Shown piece by piece: positions 1 to 5,422 of a DNA stretch of 5,734 bases. Every line of letters starts with the position of its first letter. Position 1 is the stretch's first letter. A program made the translations under genes and the position numbers. A model generated the notes under the pieces. The model had not been told where the DNA came from. It worked only from the letters and a program-made list of their open reading frames with translations, and made no database searches. Where the stretch lies: the NCBI GenBank assembly GCA_966692625.1, contig CBKZAG010000215.1:1-5734 (forward strand), read 5' to 3'. The DNA comes from CAMLOF01 sp966692625 (GTDB taxonomy: Bacteria; Pseudomonadota; Gammaproteobacteria; Burkholderiales; Burkholderiaceae_C).

Positions 1-815
1 TAAGCCGCGTAAGCCTGCATTGCGTTATTGCCTGCCTTTCGGCCTTGTGCTGCTGGCAAGTTGCTTTGTATCGCCGCCAGGCGCGCGCGCAGTTCGGCGT
101 CGCTCATCGGCGTTGCGGCGTCGGGGAGGCGGTCCGGCAATGCCACGCTGCTGTGCACCGTGTCAAGTCCCATCGACTTCAGCAGCGCGCGTTCGGCCTG
201 GCTGGCTGCCAGCCGCGCACGCTTGAGCTCCATACGGGCAGACGACTCGCCCAGAGCCACCTGGGCTTGCTGATAGCGGCTCCAGTTGCCCACGCTCACC
301 ATGCGGCGGCCAAGCTCGGCGGCCGCCTCTGCGGCCGTCACGGCATCTTCCACGGACTTGAGCGTTTGCCTGGCAGCCACGGCGCTGATCCAGGCCTTGC
401 GTGTGTTCGCCGCCACCTCCAGCACCTCATCGGCACCCTCTATCCTGCGCTGCAGGCTGGGGTCGAGTTCGCCCCAGGCCCCGGCAGCGATGCGCTCCAC
501 GTTCTGCTGCCCCAGGCGAGCCAGAGGTGATGCCAGTTCGCGATGGACTTTCCAGGCCGCGCGGATGGCGTCAGGGGCAGATGGCAGCGCAAATTCAGGG
601 GAGGCACTTTGCGCTGCCGCTGGAGGTGCCATCTGTGTCTTCTCCCACCTAAGTACATCGGCGTGGCCTCTGGGATATTGGCCAACTGTCTCATTGGCCT
701 TGCGCCAGTCGTGCACGCTACCTTCCTGAACTTGCGCTTGCACGACCCAGGGGGTCACCGCCAAGCCGAGTACCAGCACGGGCTTCAGTGGCACGCTTGC
801 CCATCGATGTTTCAT
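1..815 (-). CDS. TolC-family outer-membrane efflux protein, N-terminal part (runs off left edge)
   Basis: The frame opens with ATG at 815-813 and stays open for 271 codons to the window edge, so the C-terminal part is missing. Residues 1-27 look like a Sec signal peptide: a KHR positive start, a hydrophobic VLVLGLAV core and a signal-peptidase-I-like end at VVQA before Q28. There is no lipobox cysteine. After a Trp-containing, Ala/Pro-rich linker, the rest is long, Ala/Arg/Glu-rich amphipathic helix typical of the first TolC/OEP repeat, including ELGRRMVSVGNWSRYQQAQVA and the heptad-like stretch ARMELKRARLAASQAERALL. Family role: the outer-membrane channel of a tripartite efflux system. The position beside a copRS-type system suggests metal export; in related copper loci such a gene often precedes a multicopper oxidase, but that region is not visible here. 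An AGGAG ribosome site (824-828 on the complement) lies 8 nt before the start. A CusR-like box lies 77 nt upstream. The family call is fairly sure; the substrate is inferred. Confidence 0.85.
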   Translation of the reverse strand, partial: MKHRWASVPLKPVLVLGLAVTPWVVQAQVQEGSVHDWRKANETVGQYPRGHADVLRWEKTQMAPPAAAQSASPEFALPSAPDAIRAAWKVHRELASPLARLGQQNVERIAAGAWGELDPSLQRRIEGADEVLEVAANTRKAWISAVAARQTLKSVEDAVTAAEAAAELGRRMVSVGNWSRYQQAQVALGESSARMELKRARLAASQAERALLKSMGLDTVHSSVALPDRLPDAATPMSDAELRARLAAIQSNLPAAQGRKAGNNAMQAYAA

Positions 816-823
816 TGCGTTCG

Positions 824-828
824 CTCCT
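824..828 (-). promoter_or_regulatory. Ribosome binding site of the tolC-like gene
   Basis: The complement reads AGGAG, 8 nt upstream of the ATG at 815. This fixes the start codon of the tolC-like gene and shows that it can be translated independently of the BTAD gene upstream. Confidence 0.75.
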
Positions 829-870
829 TTTGATGTAGATCAACCGGGCGAATTCTGAACAGATTGCACC

Positions 871-909
871 GACAGCAGCCTGTCCGAAAAATTACAAATT
901 TGTCATGTT
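871..909 (+). repeat. 39-bp direct repeat, left copy (contains operator box 1)
   Basis: This 39-bp stretch aligns without gaps to 3110-3148 with 34 identities. Mismatches fall at repeat positions 5, 15, 17, 20 and 31. The shared part includes the operator palindrome and also some 20 bp to its left, with CAGCCTGTC common to both copies. Identity drops off sharply on both sides. Within this copy, GACAG (871-875) and CTGTC (880-884) form a small inverted repeat around CAGC. The right copy keeps only the outer four bases of each arm. Confidence 0.85.
892..905. promoter_or_regulatory. CopR/CusR-type operator box 1, upstream of the tolC-like gene
   Basis: The sequence TTACAA-AT-TTGTCA is a near-perfect inverted repeat. 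With the flanking A891 and T906 it forms 8-nt half-sites with one mismatched pair. It matches the known CusR-type pattern TGACAA-N2-TTGTCA at 11 of 12 specified bases. It lies 77 nt upstream of the tolC-like ATG, a suitable place for an activator of that minus-strand gene. I could not pick a convincing -10 element between the box and the gene; CAGAAT on the complement at 857-852 is only a weak candidate. The last three bases of the box are also the stop codon of the BTAD gene. Binding by the CopR of this window is inferred, not shown. Confidence 0.75.
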
Positions 910-2708
910 TCGATGGGCGCCGCCAAAGATCGTTGAAGGATGGGGTTGGCTATGGACCGGGCCAACAGCGCAGCCGCCGTGCCATACGGGGCTTCACCCA
1001 GGGCGGCGCGGTGCTGCCAAGCCTTGACGGCCAGTTCCCGCATTCCGGATCGCGTTGCCAGTTCGGCCAGGGCGCCTGTCCATGGGGCGGCGTTGGGGAG
1101 CCGTTCGCCGACGGCAATTCCGCAGAGCACCTCCAGCGCATAAGCGCGGCCCCACGCGTAGGAATCGGGCAGCCGCGCGCTGCGTTGAAGTGTGTCCATC
1201 AATATGTCCACGGCACGTGCCGGGTCGCCGCGCCGCAGCGCGACAAGGGCTCTGCCGCGCCCGGCAATGCCTTCCCAGCAAGGATCGCTCAATTGGCAAC
1301 CCAGTGCAAAGGCGTGCTCGAAGCGCTCGGAAGCGGCTTCAAGATCACCACGCGCCAGATCAACCTCGGCACGAAAAGACAGCGGCCATGGCAGGAAAGC
1401 CACCCACAGCCGGTTTGCCTCTTCGATGGCCTGGTCCAGCACCGGCTGGGCGGCACTGGTCTCACCGCGCAAGACCAGTGCCCGTCCCAGCATGGACCGT
1501 GCATACACAGCCTGTCTCGTGTCACCGGTCTCGTCTGCTGTCGCAATGGCGTGCCGCAGTTGCTCATCGGCCTGCGTGTAATGCGCGGTATCGCTCAGGA
1601 TGGCGCCTCGAAGGGTCGCAACGCGGGCCAGCTCCGAAAGGTCGTCACCCGCAAGCAGAGATGCCTCGTCAAGCCAGGCCTGCGCCCGTTCGTAGCTGCC
1701 ACGCAGAAATTCGATATAGCCCAGTTCCCGGCAAGCGCCTGCCGCGAGCTGAGGCGCTGCCTCGCGTCCAATGTGCAGGGCCTCGTGGAGTGCCGCTGCG
1801 CCTTCCTCGTCGCGGCCCCGGGCGGCATGAACCAGGGCTCCGCCCAGAGCCAAGCGTGTGCGCACCGACAGCAACTTGTTGTCCGTCAGGTCGGCGTTGT
1901 CCATGGCGCGCCGAAGGCATTCCAGGCCCGCGTCCTGGGCACCAGCGCGTATGGCCGCATCGCCGGCTTCAATCTGGGCCAGCACGCTGGCATGGCTGGT
2001 CGCGGCGAGCGGCGTTCTTGTGGTGGTTACCGTATGAAGGGCGTCGTTCAAAGCCGCGCTGGGCTCGGTACCCAGCTCCCGGGCGAACAATGTTCGGCAC
2101 GCGGCCGCCTGGCGTGCTGCACCGATGCCGTCGCCCCCCGCCGCCAGACAGCGCACCAGCAGCACCTGGGCGGCTTCGTCGAGCGGGTCCATGCGCACCA
2201 ACTGGGCCGCGATCGATGCCGCGTCCTTGGCGTCGCGGGAAGCCAACCGTGCAAGGGCCGCTTCGCGCAGCACACTTTGGCACGTGGCGTGGACGCGGCG
2301 CCTCTCCGCTTGCAGCCAGACCGCGAAAGAGGGACTGCCCGAAAAGTCCATGCCCTCCAGCAACTCCAAGCCCAACCCGGGGAGGCGCAGCGCGTCGGGC
2401 GCACGGCCTCGCATCAGTGTCACGACGTCGATCCGGTGCTCTGTTTCATGCGCCAGCGTGACGCATTCACCGTGCAATGCGTCCCGGCCGACCAAGCGGC
2501 GCAGCTCGCTCAGGTTCCAGCGCAGAGCCGCCAGCGGGTCCTGCGCCTCTTCGAACAACAGGCCCGCCAAGTGGTGACGCCCGGCGCCGCCGGGCGTCAG
2601 GGCCAAATAAGCCAGCAGCCCCCAGGCTTTGTGTCCACGCGGAGGCAACACAACGCCCTCGTCCCGGTCAACCCGGGGCGGCCCCAGCAGGCGGATAGTC
2701 TGGCTCAT
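903..2708 (-). CDS. BTAD (SARP/AfsR-type) transcriptional regulator with TPR-like C-terminal half
   Basis: This 601-residue protein has a SARP/AfsR-like layout. Residues about 4-95 form a winged-helix-like N-terminus (IRLLGPPRV, HKAWGLLAYLAL, ALRWNLSELRRLVG). Residues about 100-228 form the bacterial transcriptional activation domain, with hallmarks such as ELLEGMDFSGSPSFAVWLQAE, VRMDPLDEAAQVLLVRCL and the closing FARELGTEPSAAL. From about 245 to the end are Ala/Leu-rich helical pairs resembling TPR repeats, for example ACRELGYIEFLRGSYERAQAWLDEA. No Walker A motif is visible, so it lacks the NTPase module of full AfsR/STAND proteins. I chose ATG 2708 because the conserved domain begins just after it; upstream in-frame starts are a GTG and a TTG at 2774 that would overlap the DUF4242 gene. 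No clear ribosome site precedes 2708, so translational coupling to DUF4242 is possible. The TGA stop lies inside operator box 1. It probably regulates transcription; its targets and ligand are unknown. Confidence 0.85.
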   Translation of the reverse strand: MSQTIRLLGPPRVDRDEGVVLPPRGHKAWGLLAYLALTPGGAGRHHLAGLLFEEAQDPLAALRWNLSELRRLVGRDALHGECVTLAHETEHRIDVVTLMRGRAPDALRLPGLGLELLEGMDFSGSPSFAVWLQAERRRVHATCQSVLREAALARLASRDAKDAASIAAQLVRMDPLDEAAQVLLVRCLAAGGDGIGAARQAAACRTLFARELGTEPSAALNDALHTVTTTRTPLAATSHASVLAQIEAGDAAIRAGAQDAGLECLRRAMDNADLTDNKLLSVRTRLALGGALVHAARGRDEEGAAALHEALHIGREAAPQLAAGACRELGYIEFLRGSYERAQAWLDEASLLAGDDLSELARVATLRGAILSDTAHYTQADEQLRHAIATADETGDTRQAVYARSMLGRALVLRGETSAAQPVLDQAIEEANRLWVAFLPWPLSFRAEVDLARGDLEAASERFEHAFALGCQLSDPCWEGIAGRGRALVALRRGDPARAVDILMDTLQRSARLPDSYAWGRAYALEVLCGIAVGERLPNAAPWTGALAELATRSGMRELAVKAWQHRAALGEAPYGTAAALLARSIANPILQRSLAAPIET

Positions 2709-2748
2709 CGGCGGTTTGCGCAGGTGCACGAGCCGCCGGTGCGGCCTT

Positions 2749-3024
2749 TCAGGCTTCGGCGGTCGTCGGATCAATTATCGTGACCACCTTGGCAATGCTG
2801 TTGGCGGGAAAACCCCCAAGGCGAGCATGCTCCCGAATGGCACCTTCGTCGGGCGCGTTGTACACGCAGTAGATCTTGCCGTCGGTGACGTAACTGTGGA
2901 CCCATTGCACATCGGGGCCCAGGCCGCGCAGTACGCTGCAGGACTTTTGCGAAATCGCCTGCAGCTCGGCGGCGCTGGCACTGCCGATGTTGGGAACGGA
3001 ACGCTCGATGACGAACTTGGGCAT
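2749..3024 (-). CDS. DUF4242 / SCO4226-like small protein, possibly metal-binding
   Basis: This 91-residue protein begins MPKFVIERSVPNIG and carries the family pattern SCSVLRGLGPDVQWVHSYVTDGKIYCVYNAPDE, then IREHARLGGFPANSI and a final IDPTTAE. I recognise it as DUF4242, the family of the Streptomyces coelicolor nickel-binding protein SCO4226, a small ferredoxin-like dimer. Potential ligands here are C29, H43, C53 and H66. Whether they bind metal in this protein is not known, and many family members have no assigned role. There is no signal peptide, so it should be cytoplasmic. The ATG at 3024 is supported by AGGAGA on the complement (3030-3035), 5 nt upstream. It is the first gene of a two-gene unit with the BTAD regulator (40-bp gap) and is divergent from copR across a 175-bp region with operator box 2. 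A metal-sensing or metal-buffering partner of the regulator is a reasonable guess only. Confidence 0.85.
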   Translation of the reverse strand: MPKFVIERSVPNIGSASAAELQAISQKSCSVLRGLGPDVQWVHSYVTDGKIYCVYNAPDEGAIREHARLGGFPANSIAKVVTIIDPTTAEA

Positions 3025-3029
3025 GGCAG

Positions 3030-3035
3030 TCTCCT
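3030..3035 (-). promoter_or_regulatory. Ribosome binding site of the DUF4242 gene
   Basis: The complement reads AGGAGA, ending 5 nt before the ATG at 3024. It decides the start over upstream in-frame alternatives. The bases just beyond it (3035-3040, TGACAA on the plus strand) equal one CusR-type half-site. Confidence 0.75.
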
Positions 3036-3109
3036 GACAAGGTTGAGGGAGCTCCAGCCTAGGCCGCAGACGTGTGAGCGGGCGTTTGATGGCATTGATC
3101 CTGGTGGGC

Positions 3110-3148
3110 GACACCAGCCTGTCAGCAAGATTACAAATGTGTCATGTT
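3110..3148 (+). repeat. 39-bp direct repeat, right copy (contains operator box 2)
   Basis: This copy matches 871-909 at 34 of 39 positions, in the same orientation and without gaps; the copies are 2,239 bp apart. It lies in the intergenic region between the divergent DUF4242 and copR genes. The two copies point opposite ways relative to the genes they presumably control (tolC-like on minus, copR on plus), so conservation of the flank outside the palindrome is hard to explain by shared promoter function alone. Confidence 0.85.
3131..3144. promoter_or_regulatory. CopR/CusR-type operator box 2, between the DUF4242 gene and copR
   Basis: TTACAA-AT-GTGTCA is the same inverted repeat as box 1 but with one further mismatch in the right arm, giving 10 of 12 specified bases of the CusR-type pattern TGACAA-N2-TTGTCA. 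Its right end is 55 nt before the copR GTG, a typical position for autoactivation by the response regulator. It is also 106 nt from the DUF4242 start, so it could act on both divergent genes. A weak -10 candidate for copR is CACACT at 3173-3178. On the complement, CTGACA (3127-3122) resembles a -35 element towards DUF4242, but I see no good -10 partner. Confidence 0.7.
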
Positions 3149-3159
3149 CATCCGTGGCT

Positions 3160-3173
3160 GCCTGACCCCAGGC
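3160..3173 (+). other. Small inverted repeat in the copR promoter/leader
   Basis: GCCTG-ACCC-CAGGC forms a 5-bp GC-rich hairpin between operator box 2 and the copR start. It overlaps the region where the core promoter or transcript start should be. It may be a chance palindrome, and no T run follows, so it is not a terminator. Confidence 0.35.
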
Positions 3174-3199
3174 ACACTAGAGGAACTGGAAGATTTGCC

Positions 3200-3883
3200 G
3201 TGAAGATTTTGATCGTTGAAGACGAGCCCAAGACGGGCGATTACCTGCGCCAGGGCCTGCGCGAGGCGGGGTTTGCCGTCGACCTGGTGACCAACGGCGT
3301 GGATGGTTTGCACCATGCGCTGGACGGTGACCACGACTTGGTGATCCTGGACGTGATGCTGCCGGGTCTGGACGGCTGGCAGGTGCTGCAGAGCTTGCGC
3401 AGTCAAGGGCGGCAGATGCCGGTGCTGTTCCTGACGGCGCGCGACCAGGTGGAAGACCGGGTCAAGGGCTTGGAGCTGGGGGCGGACGACTACCTGGTCA
3501 AACCCTTTTCGTTTGCCGAGTTGCTGGCACGGGTGCGGACCATCCTGCGCCGGGGCCGCAACGGTGCCGAGAGCACCACCCTGCGGGTGGAGGATCTGGA
3601 GCTGGATCTGCTGCGTCGCCGGGTCAGCCGCGCGGGCAAGCGCATCGACCTCACGGCCAAGGAATTCGGTTTGCTCGAGTTGCTGATGCGCCGCCAGGGT
3701 GAAGTGCTGCCGCGTTCGTTGATCGCGTCCCAAGTGTGGGACATGAATTTCGACAGCGACACCAACGTCATCGAAGTGGCGGTGCGGCGCCTGCGAGCCA
3801 AGGTGGACGATGGCTTTGATGTGAAGCTGATCCAGACCGTGCGCGGCATGGGTTACGTGCTGGAGAGCCCTGAAACCAGATGA
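3200..3883 (+). CDS. copR: Heavy-metal response regulator, OmpR/PhoB family (CopR/CusR type)
   Basis: This 227-residue protein has the usual length for CusR/CopR/SilR regulators. The receiver domain (about 1-115) shows the acidic pair E7/D8, the phosphoacceptor D51 in LVILDVMLPGLDGW, T79 in VLFLTARD and K101 in DDYLVKPFSF. The C-terminal winged helix (about 125-225) includes LTAKEFGLLELLMRRQGEVLPRS and the recognition region DSDTNVIEVAVRRLRAKVD, then the usual end IQTVRGMGYVLE. The start is GTG at 3200; GGAAG at 3188-3192 lies 7 nt upstream, and the protein begins MKILIVEDEPKTGDYLRQGL as family members do. It overlaps the kinase gene by 4 nt (ATGA), so the two are co-translated. It probably activates its own operon and the tolC-like gene through the two operator boxes. 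The metal (copper, silver or other) is inferred from family and context; cusR would be an equally fair name. Confidence 0.93.
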   Translation: MKILIVEDEPKTGDYLRQGLREAGFAVDLVTNGVDGLHHALDGDHDLVILDVMLPGLDGWQVLQSLRSQGRQMPVLFLTARDQVEDRVKGLELGADDYLVKPFSFAELLARVRTILRRGRNGAESTTLRVEDLELDLLRRRVSRAGKRIDLTAKEFGLLELLMRRQGEVLPRSLIASQVWDMNFDSDTNVIEVAVRRLRAKVDDGFDVKLIQTVRGMGYVLESPETR

Positions 3884-5265
3884 GCTCCTTGCGCCTGACC
3901 CTGACCGCAAGGCTGACGGTCCTGTTCACGCTGGTGGCGGCCTCGGTTTTGCTGGGCTTTGGAGCGCTTGTTGCCTGGTCTACGGCCCGTCATTTTGTCG
4001 AACTCGACAGAATATTCCTCGACGACAAGGTGCACCTGATTGAGAAACTCATCTCAGACGCTGCCACCCCTGCCGTGTTGACGGGGGCTCTTGACGATAT
4101 GCTGGAAAGCCACAACGGACTGTTTGTTCAGGTCTGGTTGGGTGGTGATCTTGTTTATGGGCAAAAAGAGCTGACGCGGAACGTTTTCACTGATTCTCCG
4201 GCGTCTGGCAGGCTGATGGACTGGACGCACGCCGGGCAGTCCCTGCGCGGCGTCGTCGAAAGCCTGCCACTCCCCGCGGCGTCGCCACTGGCATCCACTG
4301 ACCATCAACGAATTGTGCGGGTGCTGGTGGCCTTGGACACCGCGCACCACGCCCATTTTCTGGCTGACCTGCGCAAGACGCTGGCCGCCTATCTTCTGGT
4401 GGCCACACTGGTCAGCGGTGTGCTGGGCTGGTGGGCTGCCCGCCGGGGGCTGGCGCCCTTGAAGGCAATGCGTGAAAGGGCAACCTCTGTCACCGCTCAC
4501 AACTTGCAGGAGCGCATGCCAGTGGAGTCGGCGCCAGTGGAGTTTGCCGAACTTGCTGCCAGTCTCAATGGCATGTTCGACCGGCTCCAGCAAGACTTTC
4601 AACGGTTGATGGACTTTTCCAGCGACCTGGCGCACGAACTGCGCACCCCTTTGAGCAACCTGTTGACCCAGACCCAGGTGGCTCTTGCGCAGCGGCGCAG
4701 TGCCGACGAGTACCGCGACATTCTGGCCTCGAACGCCGAGGAGTTCGAGCGCCTGGCCAGGATGGTCTCGGACATGCTCTTTCTGGCCAAGACGGAAAAC
4801 GGCATCGACTTGCCTCACCGCGAACGCATCCAGCTGCACCAGGAAGTGCTGGCGCTGTTCGACTTCTACGAAGCCGTGGCCGAGGAGAAAGACATCCGTT
4901 TGGTCCTTCGCGGCCAGGCTGAAATGGACGGTGACCGCTTGATGATGCGCCGCGCCATCAGCAACCTGCTGTCCAACGCGCTGCGGCATGCGGATGCCGG
5001 GTCGACCACGGAAGTAGATATTTCGACGAGCAGCGGAAAGGTCAAGCTCGAAATCGCCAACGAAGGCAAGACGATCGATCCGGCGGACATTCCGCGGCTC
5101 TTCGACCGTTTTTATCGTGCCGACAGGTCCAGGGCCCATCCTGCTTCCGAAGGGGCGGGGTTGGGGCTGGCCATCACCAAGGCTATCGTCAGTTCGCACG
5201 GTGGGGATATCCACGTGCAGTCCCTGGCGCGCAAGACGCGCTTTACCGTTCGGGTGCCCCAATGA
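3880..5265 (+). CDS. copS: Heavy-metal sensor histidine kinase (CopS/CusS type)
   Basis: This 461-residue inner-membrane kinase has a complete set of motifs. TM1 is at about 12-33 and TM2 at about 168-187, framing a periplasmic sensor of roughly 135 residues. Just before TM2 is the stretch LDTAHHAHFL (H156, H157, H159), a His-rich spot that could contribute to metal binding. A HAMP linker follows TM2 (RRGLAPLKAMRERATSVT). The H-box DFSSDLAHELRTPLSN carries the phosphoacceptor H252. The ATPase domain has the N-box SNLLSNALRHA (N366), IANEGKTI in the G1 position (about 392-399), the F-box-like LFDRFYRADRSR and the G2 loop EGAGLGLAI (about 424-432). This pattern fits the CztS/SilS/CopS/CusS family. 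The ATG overlaps the copR stop by 4 nt. The kinase should autophosphorylate in response to periplasmic metal and pass the phosphate to D51 of CopR. Metal identity is inferred; cusS would be an equally fair name. Confidence 0.93.
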   Translation: MSSLRLTLTARLTVLFTLVAASVLLGFGALVAWSTARHFVELDRIFLDDKVHLIEKLISDAATPAVLTGALDDMLESHNGLFVQVWLGGDLVYGQKELTRNVFTDSPASGRLMDWTHAGQSLRGVVESLPLPAASPLASTDHQRIVRVLVALDTAHHAHFLADLRKTLAAYLLVATLVSGVLGWWAARRGLAPLKAMRERATSVTAHNLQERMPVESAPVEFAELAASLNGMFDRLQQDFQRLMDFSSDLAHELRTPLSNLLTQTQVALAQRRSADEYRDILASNAEEFERLARMVSDMLFLAKTENGIDLPHRERIQLHQEVLALFDFYEAVAEEKDIRLVLRGQAEMDGDRLMMRRAISNLLSNALRHADAGSTTEVDISTSSGKVKLEIANEGKTIDPADIPRLFDRFYRADRSRAHPASEGAGLGLAITKAIVSSHGGDIHVQSLARKTRFTVRVPQ

Positions 5266-5319
5266 AAAACGCGCCCCAGCAGTCCGTGTCAAAACGGATG
5301 AGCGGTGGCACACAAGAGA

Positions 5320-5341
5320 CGCCTTGGGGCAACCCAAGGCG
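5320..5341. terminator. Perfect 9-bp stem with GCAA tetraloop between convergent genes
   Basis: CGCCTTGGG (5320-5328), loop GCAA (5329-5332) and CCCAAGGCG (5333-5341) form a fully paired stem closed by a GNRA-type tetraloop on the plus-strand transcript. It lies 54 nt after the copS stop and about 80 nt after the stop of the minus-strand gene, so it may end transcription from either side. No proper T tract follows on the plus strand; on the complement the stem is followed by TCTCTTGTGTG, which is only mildly T-rich. It could equally be a 3'-end stabilising hairpin. The rest of 5266-5422 shows nothing I can name. Confidence 0.55.
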
Positions 5342-5422
5342 GGGTGACTGTTGGCTTCAGGACCCGCCAAATTGGCAGCACGATCCGTGCTTCGACCTCA
5401 CATCGCAAGCATTGATCTCGAT

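Noticed and set aside
45..530. Several plus-strand frames across positions 20-833
   Set aside because: They are shadows of the tolC-like gene, which reads without a stop through the whole interval on the minus strand and has a signal peptide and ribosome site.
864..2783. A 639-codon open frame on the plus strand, slightly longer than the BTAD gene it overlaps
   Set aside because: It is antisense to the BTAD gene, whose domains are clearly recognisable. Its translation is rich in Gln, His, Arg and Cys with no recognisable motif, as expected for a shadow frame in GC-rich DNA.
871..3148. The 39-bp direct repeats as target-site duplications or ends of a transposon
   Set aside because: There is no transposase or integrase between them, they are much longer than usual target duplications, and no terminal inverted repeats are seen. 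They are better read as a duplicated operator.
3074..3199. An upstream extension of copR in frame to 3074
   Set aside because: It would run through operator box 2, and the receiver domain starts right at the GTG at 3200 with a well-placed ribosome site.
4054..5370. A 438-codon open frame on the minus strand opposite copS
   Set aside because: It is antisense to a kinase with all catalytic motifs in order, and its product shows no recognisable domain.
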